From a bacterium (GTDB lineage: Bacteria > Pseudomonadota > Alphaproteobacteria > Rhodobacterales > Rhodobacteraceae): a DNA stretch of 64,000 bases. Where the stretch lies: positions 186,001 through 250,000 of the forward strand of contig WGOE01000009.1 in assembly GCA_016124195.1 (NCBI GenBank), given 5' to 3'. The first letter of the stretch is position 1, and the number at the start of each line of letters is the position of its first letter. The notes beneath the pieces are model-generated. The model was not told the origin of the DNA. It made no database searches and was given only the letters and a program-made list of their open reading frames with translations. This document shows, one piece after another, positions 1-10,448 of the stretch. Made by a program: the position numbers and the translations under genes.

Positions 1-1
1 G

Positions 2-1489
<1,488 letters not shown>

Positions 1490-1522
1490 GGCGTGACCGC
1501 CCAGATCGCCACAGGAGGTGAG

Positions 1523-2263
1523 ATGCGCGCCTTGATCACCGGAGCGGGGGCTGTGGGCGGCATCGGCATGGCTTGCGCCCGCGTTCTGGGGCAGGCCGGC
1601 TATTCTCTTGTGATATCAGCATCCTCTGGCCGGATCTTCGCGCGGCAGGCTGAACTTTTGGCCGAAGGTTTCGAGGTTGAGGCGCATCAGGGCGATCTGA
1701 CCGAACCCACCGAAGTGGCGCGCTTGGCCACCCTGTGCGGCGCGGTCGATGTGCTGGTCAACAATGCCGGCATGGGAAGCCAGTCCGAGCCGGCCTTGTC
1801 GCAAAGCTTCCTGCAGATGCCGCCCGAGGCCTGGCGCCGCGCGCTTGATGTCTCGTTGACCTCCGCGGTTCTGGTGACGCGGGCGATGCTGCCGGGCATG
1901 GTCGCGCGAGGCCATGGCCGTGTCATCATGATGGCTTCGGTCACAGGGCCCTTGGTGTCGAACCCGGGCGAAAGCGCCTATTCCGCCGCCAAGTCCGCGA
2001 TGATCGGACTGACCCATGCCCTGGCGCTGGAGGTTGCACGCGCTGGTGTCACGGTCAATGCGGTGGCCCCGGGTTGGATCGGCACCGAGGCACTGAGTGA
2101 AGCCGAGGCGGCCGCAGCCCTTGCCACGCCGATGGGCCGCGCTGGCACCCCGGCCGAGGTCGCCCACGCCGTGGCCTTCCTCGCCGCGCCTCAGGCCTCC
2201 TATATCAACGGGGCGACGATCGTGGTGGACGGCGGCAATATCCTGCAGGAACGCAAGGGCTGA
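1523..2263 (+). CDS. Short-chain dehydrogenase/reductase (SDR)
   Basis: A classical SDR of 246 aa, expected to be a cytosolic NAD(P)-dependent oxidoreductase. Visible motifs are the N-terminal glycine-rich nucleotide site TGAGAVGGIG (a spaced variant of TGxxxGxG), the NNAG motif, a Ser in MASVTG and the catalytic YSAAK, followed by the usual PGWI segment and a C-terminal VDGG. The start is set by a strong AGGAGGTG at 1513-1520, 2 nt before ATG 1523; an upstream in-frame GTG at 1493 has no such site. The sequence resembles FabG/3-oxoacyl reductases, but the substrate cannot be told and the position behind guaB gives no clue. Confidence 0.85.
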   Translation: MRALITGAGAVGGIGMACARVLGQAGYSLVISASSGRIFARQAELLAEGFEVEAHQGDLTEPTEVARLATLCGAVDVLVNNAGMGSQSEPALSQSFLQMPPEAWRRALDVSLTSAVLVTRAMLPGMVARGHGRVIMMASVTGPLVSNPGESAYSAAKSAMIGLTHALALEVARAGVTVNAVAPGWIGTEALSEAEAAAALATPMGRAGTPAEVAHAVAFLAAPQASYINGATIVVDGGNILQERKG

Positions 2264-2387
2264 CGGCCTTGCCCGAGGGGCGGCGCCGCTCAAGGCTGGT
2301 CAAGCGCCGCGCCACCGGGTTAAGAGGCCAGTGACCCGAACGCCCGGCGGATTTGCCGGCACAAGGCCTTCTGCAAAAGGACCCGCC

Positions 2388-3533
2388 ATGACCCCCGCTG
2401 CCCGTGTCGCCGCCGCGATCGAAGTATTGGACCGCATCCTCGCCGGCACGGCACCCGAACTTGCCCTGACCGCCTGGGGCCGCGCCAACCGCTTTGCCGG
2501 GTCGGGCGACCGCAACGCGATCCGCGATCATGTCTTTGCCGCCCTGCGCTGCCGGTCGTCCTTTGCTGCGCTGGGGGGTGGGCTGACCGGGCGTGGCTTG
2601 ATGCTGGGCGCGGTTCGGGCCTCTGGTCAAGAGGTGGCCGCGATCTTCTCGGGCGAGGGCCATGCGCCGCCGCCTGTGCAGGACGAGCCCGGCACCGAGC
2701 CAGACGGCCTGGCCGCGCTGGATTGCCCGGACTGGCTCGGCCCCCGACTGCAGGCCGCGCTGGGTGCCGATTTCGCCCCGGTCCTGCGCGCCTTGCAAGC
2801 GCGGGCGCCGGTCTTCCTGCGGGTGAACTCTGCCAAGACCTCCCTTGCCGGGGCACAGGCCGCGCTGGCCGCCGAGGGCATTGCGACCGAACCGGTGGCT
2901 TGGGTGAAGACCGCCCTGGAAGTAACTGGCAACGCGCGGAAAGTTCAGACATCGCAGGCCTATATGACCGGATTGGTCGAATTGCAGGATGCTGCGTCGC
3001 AAGCAGTGGTGGAGGCGCTGTATCTTACCCCCGGGGCCAAGGTGCTGGATTATTGCGCGGGCGGCGGCGGCAAGGCGCTGGCTCTGGCGGCGCGCGGCGC
3101 CAAGGTCTGGGCGCATGATGCCAGCCCCGCGCGCATGTCCGATCTGCCGACACGGGCGACGCGGGCGGGCCTGCGCATCATGATCACGCAGACGCCTGAT
3201 GAAACAAAGCCTTACGACGTGATCTTGACGGATGTGCCCTGTTCCGGGTCGGGCTCCTGGAGGCGCGATCCGGCCGGAAAATGGGCCCTGACAGAGGCGC
3301 GCTTGACCGAATTGGGGGCGCTTCAGGCACAGATCATGGACCGTGTGGCGCCGATGGTGCGCCATGGCGGCACCTTGGCCTATGTGACCTGCTCGCTTCT
3401 GGCCGAGGAAAACGAGGCGCAGATTGCCGCCTTTCAGGCCCGCCATCCGGCATGGACGCTCAAGACCCAGCGGCGGTTCTCACCGCTTGACGGCGGAGAT
3501 GGCTTCTTTTTGGCGATCCTGACGCGCAACTAA
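2388..3533 (+). CDS. rsmB: RsmB-type 16S rRNA (cytosine-C5) methyltransferase
   Basis: SAM-dependent RNA m5C methyltransferase of 381 aa. The N-terminal half matches the NusB-like region of Rhodobacteraceae RsmB proteins. The catalytic half has motif I VLDYCAGGGGKAL, motif IV DVPCSGSGSW with its PC cysteine, and motif VI TCSLLAEEN with the second cysteine, the two-cysteine arrangement of RsmB/NSUN enzymes. ATG 2388 begins a normal N-terminus (MTPAARVAAAIEVLDRIL); the open frame extends upstream into the SDR gene, but that part is compositional. Its exact rRNA target position is inferred from the family. Confidence 0.85.
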   Translation: MTPAARVAAAIEVLDRILAGTAPELALTAWGRANRFAGSGDRNAIRDHVFAALRCRSSFAALGGGLTGRGLMLGAVRASGQEVAAIFSGEGHAPPPVQDEPGTEPDGLAALDCPDWLGPRLQAALGADFAPVLRALQARAPVFLRVNSAKTSLAGAQAALAAEGIATEPVAWVKTALEVTGNARKVQTSQAYMTGLVELQDAASQAVVEALYLTPGAKVLDYCAGGGGKALALAARGAKVWAHDASPARMSDLPTRATRAGLRIMITQTPDETKPYDVILTDVPCSGSGSWRRDPAGKWALTEARLTELGALQAQIMDRVAPMVRHGGTLAYVTCSLLAEENEAQIAAFQARHPAWTLKTQRRFSPLDGGDGFFLAILTRN

Positions 3534-3593
3534 CTGCCGATCGGCAACGCCCGGTTGTTTTTAGGCAGATTCTCGACCACGATCCGGCATCGG

Positions 3594-3609
3594 TTAAGGG
3601 CTGCTTAAC
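3594..3609 (+). promoter_or_regulatory. CtrA-type binding site upstream of cckA
   Basis: TTAA-GGGCTGC-TTAAC is an exact match to the full CtrA consensus TTAA-N7-TTAA(C), about 43 nt before the cckA start. CtrA is the response regulator at the end of the CckA-ChpT phosphorelay, so the site suggests feedback on its own kinase. Its position would suit promoter control. Binding is inferred. Confidence 0.6.
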
Positions 3610-3651
3610 ACTTCTGATGCGCTATGGTGCCAACGACGAATCCGGAGGGTT

Positions 3652-5949
3652 GTGGTGAGTGGTTCTGGGGCTGACGTAAGCAGTGCGTTCGGCAGACGGC
3701 AAAGGCAATCTCCCATCCTGTTGCTGCTCGCGGCGACCGTGGCTGCTGTGGTGGCGGTTGTCCTCGCGCCCAGCCCGGTGTTTCGGGCTGGCGCGTCGAT
3801 TGCCGCCCTGACGCTGGTCTTCCTTGTCCTCGGTCTCAAGCTGCGGGGCCTCATGGTCCGTCGGGCCGAGGCCGCCCGCCATGCTCATCTGGTGACACTG
3901 GTCGGGCAGGATGCCACGCCCTGTTTCATGACCGACCAATACGGCCAGATCCACTTTCAGAACGCCAGCGCCGAGGCGCGTTTTGCCGCGCAGTCCGGCG
4001 TCACCCTGGCGGCGGCGCTTGGTCAGCATTTCGCCTCGCCGTCTTCGGTGCTGTACCGCCTGCAGAACCGTGCCTCCCATGCCGGGGCCGGGCGCGAGGA
4101 TGTGGTGACCCGGCGCGGCCACACCCGACTGTCGGTGCATCGCGTTGCCGAGGACCGTTTCCTGTGGCGGCTTGAGGAGTTTCAGGACCGCGGCGCCGCC
4201 ACGCGCGGCGCGGATTCGCTCAGCCTGCCGATGCTGACGGCCAACAAGGCCGGCGTCGTGCTGTTCACGAATGAGGCCATGCGCCGTCTTCTGGGCGGGC
4301 GTCCGAAACGGCTCGACCGCATCTTTGCCAATCCGACCCTGCATTCCGGTGAAGAGGTCGAGGTGTCTGGCGTCGATGGCCCGGTTCGGGCCATTCTGGC
4401 CGAAGTCGATGGCCCCGGCGAGCGGCGCGAGATCTATCTCTTGCCGGTGCCTGAAGGCACGCCGCAGACGAGTGCGATGGAAGATTTCGAAAACGTTCCG
4501 GTGCCCCTGGCCAAATTCGCGCCGGACGGAGCGCTGACCCTCGCCAATGCCGCCGCCCGCCAGATCCTGCATCTGTCCGATGACCCCGGTGCGATGTTCC
4601 ACGACCTGTTCGAAGGACTCGGCCGCCCGGTGTCCGACTGGCTTGACGACATCGTCAGCGAACGTTTCCCGACCCGGTCCGAGATGCTGCGGGCCCGGCT
4701 GGTCGAGGGTGAAGTGTTCTTGCAGGTCACCCTGCGCCGTATTGTCGAACACGGTCGCCCGGGCGTGCTGGCGGTATTGCAGGACGCCACCGCTCTCAAG
4801 ACGCTCGAGGCGCAGTTCGTTCAAAGTCAGAAGATGCAGGCCATCGGCCAGCTTGCCGGCGGCGTTGCGCATGATTTCAACAACCTGCTGACCGCGATCG
4901 CAGGCCATTGCGACCTTCTGCTCTTGCGCCACGAACGCGAGGACCCCGATTACGCTGACCTCGTGCAGATCCATCAGAATGCCAACCGCGCGGCCTCCCT
5001 GGTTGGCCAATTGCTGGCCTTCTCGCGCAAACAGACGTTGAAGCCTGAACGGCTGGACGTGCAGGATGTCCTGTCCGATCTCGCCCATCTGTTGAACCGG
5101 CTGGTCGGCGAAAAGGTGCGCATGCAGCTGACCCATGCCCAGCGGCTCGGTGCGATCCGGGCGGACAAACGGCAACTCGAGCAGGTTCTGATGAACCTGG
5201 TGGTGAACGCGCGCGATGCCATGCCGAAAGGTGGCACGATCAGGATCGAGACCGAGGCGCTGAGCCTGGTCGAACCGCTCATCCGTGACCGGGCCACCGT
5301 GCCGGCAGGCGATTATGCCGTGATCCGCGTCTCTGATACCGGCATCGGCATCCCGGCGGACCGGCTGCAAAAGATCTTCGAACCCTTCTACACCACCAAA
5401 AAGGTCGGCGAAGGCACCGGTCTGGGCCTGTCCACGGTTTACGGCATCGTCAAACAGTCGGGCGGCTTCATATTTGTTGATTCGACAGTGGGCGAGGGCT
5501 CTGTCTTCCAACTCTACTTCCCGATCCATGTCGGTCCGGCCGAACCCGCCGAAGAGGCCGCTCGCAAGATCATCCTGCGCCAGGGTGAAGGCGTCGTGCT
5601 CTTGGTCGAGGATGAGGCCCCCGTGCGCGCCTTTGCCAGCCGGGCCCTCAGGATGCGCGGCTATACGGTGCTCGAAGCAGAAAATGCCGAGGAAGCCTTG
5701 AAAACGCTCGAGGATCCGGCGCTGGCCATCGACATCTTCGTCACGGACGTCGTGATGCCGGGCATGGACGGCCCATCCTGGGTCAAGCGCGCCCTGGAGG
5801 ATCGCCCCAATGTGAAGGTGATCTTCGTCTCCGGCTACGCCGAGGACGCACTGTCCGAAACACAGGCACGCATTCCGAACTCCGTCTTCTTGCCCAAGCC
5901 CTTCTCGCTGGGCGATCTGACCGCGATGGTGCAGGGACAGCTCCAATAA
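3652..5949 (+). CDS. cckA: Hybrid sensor histidine kinase CckA
   Basis: Inner-membrane hybrid kinase (765 aa) that phosphorylates ChpT and through it CtrA, governing cell cycle in Caulobacter and motility/gene-transfer-agent programmes in Rhodobacteraceae. Two hydrophobic segments lie at about residues 22-60, followed by PAS-like regions. The HisKA phospho-acceptor is His407 in [12 protein letters not shown], then an HATPase domain (N box VVNARDAM, G1 DTGIGIP, G2 GEGTGLGLS), and a C-terminal receiver with Asp699 in [17 protein letters not shown] at 3643-3648 supports a GTG start at 3652; GTG 3655 is an equal alternative. Monocistronic, with a CtrA box upstream and a hairpin downstream. Confidence 0.93.
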   Translation: MVSGSGADVSSAFGRRQRQSPILLLLAATVAAVVAVVLAPSPVFRAGASIAALTLVFLVLGLKLRGLMVRRAEAARHAHLVTLVGQDATPCFMTDQYGQIHFQNASAEARFAAQSGVTLAAALGQHFASPSSVLYRLQNRASHAGAGREDVVTRRGHTRLSVHRVAEDRFLWRLEEFQDRGAATRGADSLSLPMLTANKAGVVLFTNEAMRRLLGGRPKRLDRIFANPTLHSGEEVEVSGVDGPVRAILAEVDGPGERREIYLLPVPEGTPQTSAMEDFENVPVPLAKFAPDGALTLANAAARQILHLSDDPGAMFHDLFEGLGRPVSDWLDDIVSERFPTRSEMLRARLVEGEVFLQVTLRRIVEHGRPGVLAVLQDATALKTLEAQFVQSQKMQAIGQLAGGVAHDFNNLLTAIAGHCDLLLLRHEREDPDYADLVQIHQNANRAASLVGQLLAFSRKQTLKPERLDVQDVLSDLAHLLNRLVGEKVRMQLTHAQRLGAIRADKRQLEQVLMNLVVNARDAMPKGGTIRIETEALSLVEPLIRDRATVPAGDYAVIRVSDTGIGIPADRLQKIFEPFYTTKKVGEGTGLGLSTVYGIVKQSGGFIFVDSTVGEGSVFQLYFPIHVGPAEPAEEAARKIILRQGEGVVLLVEDEAPVRAFASRALRMRGYTVLEAENAEEALKTLEDPALAIDIFVTDVVMPGMDGPSWVKRALEDRPNVKVIFVSGYAEDALSETQARIPNSVFLPKPFSLGDLTAMVQGQLQ

Positions 5950-5972
5950 GCACGCGAAATGTCGGCCGGCAC

Positions 5973-6011
5973 TGCCAAGGGGGCGTCGGATTTATCCGCG
6001 CCCCCTTGGCA
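5973..6011 (+). terminator. Hairpin downstream of cckA
   Basis: A 13-bp perfect stem (TGCCAAGGGGGCG at 5973-5985 with its complement at 5999-6011) is extended by an inner 4-bp CGGA/TCCG stem and a TTTA loop. It begins 23 nt after the cckA stop. No clear T-run follows, so it is either a weak intrinsic terminator or an mRNA 3' stabiliser. Confidence 0.6.
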
Positions 6012-6116
6012 CGCGAAAAAGACAGAAATCCTCGCGGCCGGACGGAATGCCCGCTCCCCTCAACCTTTCCTTAATCTTTGTCGCCAATGCTGCAGTCAGA
6101 CGAATTTGATTGAAAT

Positions 6117-6131
6117 GTTCTTGGTTTGATC
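6117..6131 (+). promoter_or_regulatory. LexA-type SOS box upstream of recA
   Basis: GTTC-TTGGTTT-GATC, 77 nt before the recA start, matches the alphaproteobacterial GTTC-N7-GTTC SOS box in 7 of 8 positions. The GATC second half is, from memory, the form described for Rhodobacter recA. LexA control of recA is the expected role. Confidence 0.65.
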
Positions 6132-6207
6132 GCATAAATGCGAAACAAAGCAGGAACATATCAAGCGATTGCCGCAGGGTCGCGGCTGTGAAATAAGGGG
6201 AAGACGA

Positions 6208-7293
6208 ATGACTGTGGCAAACCTCTTCGAACTGGACGGAAAGCGCGGGATGGACAAGAAAGACGCCGAAAAGACCAAGGCACTTGAATCGGCGCTGGCG
6301 CAGATCGAGCGGCAATTTGGCAAGGGCTCGATCATGAAGCTCGGCCAGAACAACGCGGTGATGGATGTCGAGGCAACCTCGACGGGCTCGCTCGGGCTCG
6401 ATATCGCGCTGGGGATCGGCGGCCTGCCCAAGGGCCGCATCATCGAGATTTACGGGCCGGAAAGCTCTGGCAAGACCACGCTGACGCTGCATGTCGTGGC
6501 AGAGGATCAGAAGAAGGGCGGCGTTTGCGCCTTTGTCGATGCCGAACACGCGCTCGACCCGCAATATGCCAAGAAGCTGGGCGTCAATCTGGATGAACTG
6601 TTGATCAGCCAGCCCGACACCGGCGAACAGGCGCTTGAAATTGTGGACACCCTGGTCCGCTCTGGTGCTGTCACGACCGTCGTCGTCGACTCGGTTGCGG
6701 CCCTCGTGCCAAAATCCGAGATCGAGGGCGACATGGGCGACATGCAGATGGGCAGCCAGGCCCGCCTGATGAGCCAGGCGATGCGCAAGCTGACCGCCTC
6801 GATCGGCAAGTCGAACTGCATGGTGATCTTCATCAACCAGATCCGCATGAAGATCGGCGTCATGTTCGGCAGCCCCGAAACCACCTCGGGCGGCAATGCG
6901 CTGAAATTCTACGCCTCGGTGCGTCTGGACATCCGCCGCACCGGCTCGATCAAGGACCGCGACAACATCACCGGCAACGCCACACGGGTGAAGGTCGTCA
7001 AGAACAAGGTCTCGCCGCCGTTCAAGGAAGTCGAGTTCGACATCATGTTCGGCGAGGGCATCTCGAAGGTGGGCGAGATCGTCGATCTGGGCGTCAAATG
7101 CGGCGTGGTCGAGAAATCCGGCAGCTGGTATTCCTACAAGGACGAACGCATCGGGCAGGGGCGCGAGAATGCCAAGAACTTCCTGAAGGCCAATCCCGCC
7201 ACCGCCAAGGACATCGAGGACAAGATCCGCTCGGCCTCCGGCCTCGATTTCTCGATGTCGGCCGAGGCGCGTGAGGAAGTGCTTGACGAATAA
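6208..7293 (+). CDS. recA: Recombinase RecA
   Basis: DNA-dependent ATPase that forms filaments on single-stranded DNA, drives homologous pairing and stimulates LexA self-cleavage. The 361-aa protein has the Walker A motif GPESSGKTT, the VVVDSVAAL Walker B strand, loop L1/L2 segments around [22 protein letters not shown] and the [14 protein letters not shown](S)[12 protein letters not shown] region in pieces, and a normal acidic C-terminus. ATG 6208 has AAGGGG at 6195-6200 before it; ATG 6250 is a weaker second choice. An SOS-box-like site lies upstream and a terminator hairpin follows, so it is a single-gene unit. Confidence 0.97.
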   Translation: MTVANLFELDGKRGMDKKDAEKTKALESALAQIERQFGKGSIMKLGQNNAVMDVEATSTGSLGLDIALGIGGLPKGRIIEIYGPESSGKTTLTLHVVAEDQKKGGVCAFVDAEHALDPQYAKKLGVNLDELLISQPDTGEQALEIVDTLVRSGAVTTVVVDSVAALVPKSEIEGDMGDMQMGSQARLMSQAMRKLTASIGKSNCMVIFINQIRMKIGVMFGSPETTSGGNALKFYASVRLDIRRTGSIKDRDNITGNATRVKVVKNKVSPPFKEVEFDIMFGEGISKVGEIVDLGVKCGVVEKSGSWYSYKDERIGQGRENAKNFLKANPATAKDIEDKIRSASGLDFSMSAEAREEVLDE

Positions 7294-7314
7294 GACCTTT
7301 TGGTCAAATTTTCG

Positions 7315-7345
7315 CGGGCCGTCCCCACAAGGGGCGGCCCGTTCT
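7315..7345 (+). terminator. Terminator of recA
   Basis: CGGGCCG-T-CCCC (7315-7326) pairs with GGGG-CGGCCCG (7331-7341) around an ACAA loop with one bulged T, followed by TTCT. It starts 21 nt after the recA stop. The T-tract is short. Confidence 0.65.
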
Positions 7346-7372
7346 GCATTCATAATGGACAGCACTTGCCCT

Positions 7373-7427
7373 TGGGGCTAAACGGATGGCCGACACTTGG
7401 CACCTTTGCAAAAGGACCGTAGCCCCA
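7373..7427 (+). promoter_or_regulatory. Nested stem-loop over the alaS ribosome-binding site
   Basis: An 8-bp perfect stem joins TGGGGCTA (7373-7380) to TAGCCCCA (7420-7427), ending one base before the alaS ATG. Inside it, CCTTT (7403-7407) pairs with AAAGG (7411-7415), which is the Shine-Dalgarno sequence. If transcribed, the leader would hide the SD and border the start codon, a layout suggesting translational control. No T-box motif is present. Confidence 0.4.
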
Positions 7428-7428
7428 C

Positions 7429-10083
7429 ATGCCCTCGCTGAACGACATCCGCTCGACCTTTCTCGACTTCTTTGCCCGCAATGACCACAAGGTCGTGGAC
7501 AGTTCACCCCTTGTGCCGCGCAACGATCCGACGCTCATGTTCACCAATTCGGGCATGGTGCAGTTCAAGAACTGCTTCACCGGGGTCGAGACGCGGGACT
7601 ATCGGCGCGCCACCACCGCGCAGAAATGCGTGCGGGCTGGCGGCAAGCACAACGACCTCGACAATGTGGGCTATACGGCGCGGCATCATACCTTCTTTGA
7701 AATGCTGGGCAATTTCAGCTTTGGCGATTATTTCAAGGACCAGGCCATCGCGTTTGCCTGGGAGCTTTTGACCAAGGACTTCGGCCTCAATCGCGACAGG
7801 CTTTGCGTCACGGTCTATCACACCGATGACGAGGCGGCCGCGATCTGGAAAAAGGTGGCCGGCCTGCCCGATGACAAGATCATCCGCATCGCCAGCGACG
7901 ACAATTTCTGGCGCATGGGGCCGACCGGTCCTTGCGGCCCCTGCACCGAGATCTTCTACGACCACGGCGATCACATCTGGGGCGGCCCGCCGGGCAGTGC
8001 CGATCAGGACGGCGACCGTTTCATCGAGATCTGGAACAACGTCTTCATGCAGAACGAACAGTTCGCCGACGGGCGACTGGTTCCGTTGGAGATGCAGTCG
8101 ATCGACACCGGCATGGGGCTGGAACGGATCGGCGCCCTGTTGCAGGGCAAGCATGACAATTACGACACCGACCTGATGCGCAGCCTGATCGAGGCCAGCG
8201 CCCATGCCACCTCGACCGATCCCGATGGCCCGGGCAAGGTGCATCACCGGGTGATCGCGGATCATCTGCGCTCGACCTCGTTCCTGATCGCCGATGGTGT
8301 GATGCCCTCGAACGAGGGGCGTGGCTATGTCCTGCGCCGCATCATGCGCCGCGCGATGCGCCACGCCCATATGCTCGGGGCCGAAGATCCGGTGATGTTC
8401 CGCCTTGTCCCCGCGCTCGTGCGGCAAATGGGCGGCGCCTATCCCGAACTGAGCCGCGCGCAAAGCCTGATCGAAGAGACCCTGCGGCTGGAGGAGACGC
8501 GCTTCCGCACCACGCTGGATCGCGGTCTGCGCCTTCTGGATGACGAACTGGCCCGCCTCGGCGAAGGGGCCGATCTGCCCGGCGCCGCCGCTTTCAAGCT
8601 TTACGACACTTATGGCTTCCCGCTTGACCTCACCCAGGACGCGCTGCGCGAAAAGGGCCGCGCGGTTGATGTGCAGGGCTTTGATGCCGCGATGGAGGAA
8701 CAGCGCCGCAAGGCCCGCGCCGCGTGGAGCGGGTCGGGCGAGGCGAAGGATGCCAATATCTGGTACGAACTCGCAGAAGCGCATGGCGTCACCGAATTCC
8801 TCGGCTATGACACCGAAAGCGCCGAGGGCCAGATCAACGCTCTGGTTCGCGATGGGGCCGTCATCGGCGCGGCAGAGGCGGGCAGCGCGGTGCAGATCGT
8901 GGTCAACCAGACCCCGTTTTACGCCGAAAGCGGTGGCCAGGTCGGTGATCAGGGCTTCATCCGCACCCAGACCGGCTTGGCCGAGGTGACCGACACCAAG
9001 AAAGTCGCCGGCGTCTTCGTGCATATGGCGCAAGTGGTCGAAGGCACCATTCTCAAGGGGCAACCTGCGAAACTTGACGTAAGCCATTCGCGCCGCAGCC
9101 AAATTCGGGCCAACCACTCTGCGACGCACCTTTTGAACGAAGCGCTGCGCCGCACGCTGGGCGATCATGTCGCCCAACGCGGCAGCTTGAACGCGCCGGA
9201 CCGGTTGCGCTTCGACTTCGCGCATTCGCATGCCATGACGCCGGAGGAGCTCGCGAAAGTCGAGGCCGAGGTGAATGATTTCATCCGGCAGAACACGCCG
9301 GTCGAAACCCGGATCATGACGCCGGACGATGCGCGGGCCCTGGGCGCGCAGGCGCTGTTCGGCGAGAAATACGGTGATGAGGTGCGCGTGGTTTCGATGG
9401 GTGCGCTGGATGGTTCGGGCAAGGGCGCCGACGGGCGGACCTATTCGCTGGAACTCTGTGGCGGCACCCATGTCGCGCGTCTGGGCGAGATCGGGTCCTT
9501 CCTGATCCTGTCGGAAAGCGCCTCGGCCTCCGGCATCCGGCGGATCGAGGCCTTGACCGGCGAGGGTGTGCTGCGCGACGTGCGTGAAAATTACGCCCAT
9601 CTCGACGCGGCCTCACAGGCTTTGGGCGCCGTGCCGGCCGAGATGGCGGGACGGATCAAGACGCTGATGGCCGAACGCCGTGCCTTGCAGAACGAAGTGG
9701 CGACGCTGCGGCGTGAACTGGCGATGGGCGGCAAGTCTGGTGGGCCGGAAATCAAGGAAATCAACGGCGTAAAGCTGATAGCTCAAGTGCTGCAGGGCGT
9801 CTCCGGCAAGGATCTGCCCGCGCTGATCGACGAGATGAAGGTCAAGCTCGGCTCGGGCGCCGTGGTACTGATCGCGGACACCGGGGCGAAGCCGGCGGTC
9901 GCAGCCGGGGTCACGGCTGACCTGACCGGCCGGATCAGTGCCGTCACCCTCGTCAAGGCCGCGGCCGAGGCTCTGGGCGGCAAGGGTGGCGGCGGTCGGC
10001 CGGATCTGGCCCAGGCCGGTGGCGCCGACATCGCGCTGGCCGATGCAGCGCTCAAGGCGGTCGAAGCCGCGCTGGAGGTCTGA
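7429..10083 (+). CDS. alaS: Alanyl-tRNA synthetase
   Basis: Charges tRNA-Ala with alanine in the cytosol; 884 aa, normal for the family. The class II catalytic core is at the N-terminus ([44 protein letters not shown]). The editing domain carries the zinc-binding HSATHLL (HxxxH) and CGGTHV motifs near residues 560-680, and a C-terminal coiled-coil/C-Ala region contains the glycine-rich [21 protein letters not shown] at 7412-7416 supports ATG 7429. The following DUF1330 gene starts 1 nt after the stop, so they are probably co-transcribed. Confidence 0.97.
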   Translation: MPSLNDIRSTFLDFFARNDHKVVDSSPLVPRNDPTLMFTNSGMVQFKNCFTGVETRDYRRATTAQKCVRAGGKHNDLDNVGYTARHHTFFEMLGNFSFGDYFKDQAIAFAWELLTKDFGLNRDRLCVTVYHTDDEAAAIWKKVAGLPDDKIIRIASDDNFWRMGPTGPCGPCTEIFYDHGDHIWGGPPGSADQDGDRFIEIWNNVFMQNEQFADGRLVPLEMQSIDTGMGLERIGALLQGKHDNYDTDLMRSLIEASAHATSTDPDGPGKVHHRVIADHLRSTSFLIADGVMPSNEGRGYVLRRIMRRAMRHAHMLGAEDPVMFRLVPALVRQMGGAYPELSRAQSLIEETLRLEETRFRTTLDRGLRLLDDELARLGEGADLPGAAAFKLYDTYGFPLDLTQDALREKGRAVDVQGFDAAMEEQRRKARAAWSGSGEAKDANIWYELAEAHGVTEFLGYDTESAEGQINALVRDGAVIGAAEAGSAVQIVVNQTPFYAESGGQVGDQGFIRTQTGLAEVTDTKKVAGVFVHMAQVVEGTILKGQPAKLDVSHSRRSQIRANHSATHLLNEALRRTLGDHVAQRGSLNAPDRLRFDFAHSHAMTPEELAKVEAEVNDFIRQNTPVETRIMTPDDARALGAQALFGEKYGDEVRVVSMGALDGSGKGADGRTYSLELCGGTHVARLGEIGSFLILSESASASGIRRIEALTGEGVLRDVRENYAHLDAASQALGAVPAEMAGRIKTLMAERRALQNEVATLRRELAMGGKSGGPEIKEINGVKLIAQVLQGVSGKDLPALIDEMKVKLGSGAVVLIADTGAKPAVAAGVTADLTGRISAVTLVKAAAEALGGKGGGGRPDLAQAGGADIALADAALKAVEAALEV

Positions 10084-10084
10084 G

Positions 10085-10375
10085 ATGCCCACCGCCCTGT
10101 GGATTGCCAATGTTTCGGTCACCGATCCGGCGGCTTATGGCGAATATGCCAAACGCGCGACGGTGGCGATTGCCGCCCATGGCGGGGTCTTCCTCGCCAG
10201 AGGCGGGCGCCATGTCCAGCTTGAGGGCCGCGACCGTCCGCGCAACGTGGTCGCCCGTTTCCCATCGCTGGAGCGGGCAGTGGAGTGCTACAACTCCCCC
10301 GCCTATCAAGAGGCCCTGTCCTATGCCCGGTGCGCCTCTGAACGCGACCTCGTCGTCGTCGAAGAGGCCGAGTAA
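10085..10375 (+). CDS. DUF1330 family protein
   Basis: A 96-aa protein with the ferredoxin-like dimeric alpha/beta-barrel fold expected of DUF1330 (MPTALWIANVSVTDPAAYGEYAKRA at the N-terminus, then RNVVARFPSLERAVECYNSPAYQEA, the family's most conserved stretch, shown here in part). No enzymatic role is established for the family. The gene follows alaS with a 1-nt gap and is probably translated with it. A palindromic repeat begins 3 nt after its stop codon, then a bidirectional terminator. Confidence 0.8.
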   Translation: MPTALWIANVSVTDPAAYGEYAKRATVAIAAHGGVFLARGGRHVQLEGRDRPRNVVARFPSLERAVECYNSPAYQEALSYARCASERDLVVVEEAE

Positions 10376-10378
10376 AAG

Positions 10379-10403
10379 GTAGGATGGGCAATTTGCCCAT
10401 CTT
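10379..10403 (-). repeat. 25-bp palindromic repeat, copy 1
   Basis: Arms GATGGGCA (10383-10390) and TGCCCATC (10394-10401) around a 3-nt centre, flanked on the minus strand by AA and CTAC. The 25-bp unit matches copies at 29416-29440 and 33998-34022 in 24 of 25 positions; only one central base varies (A here in minus orientation). It sits just after the DUF1330 stop codon. Confidence 0.8.
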
Positions 10404-10415
10404 GGCCGCAAATTA

Positions 10416-10443
10416 AAAGGCCGCCCGATCCGGGGCGGCCTTT
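10416..10443. terminator. Bidirectional terminator between DUF1330 gene and typA
   Basis: AAAGGCCGCCC (10416-10426) and GGGCGGCCTTT (10433-10443) form an 11-bp stem with A-rich and T-rich flanks on both strands. It lies between the convergent alaS-DUF1330 unit and typA, so it probably stops transcription from both sides. Confidence 0.8.
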
Positions 10444-10448
10444 CGTAT

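Noticed and set aside
2097-2387. N-terminal extension of the RsmB frame into the SDR gene
   Set aside because: The extension is Pro/Arg-rich, overlaps a solid gene and lacks homology features; ATG 2388 begins a normal N-terminus.
3622-5946. A 774-codon minus-strand frame opposite cckA
   Set aside because: It mirrors the cckA coding strand and shows no motif or independent ribosome-binding site. Similar long shadows lie opposite alaS, sufB, cobN and others.
7294-7428. T-box riboswitch before alaS
   Set aside because: No T-box sequence or specifier stem is seen, and the lineage does not normally use T-boxes for synthetases.
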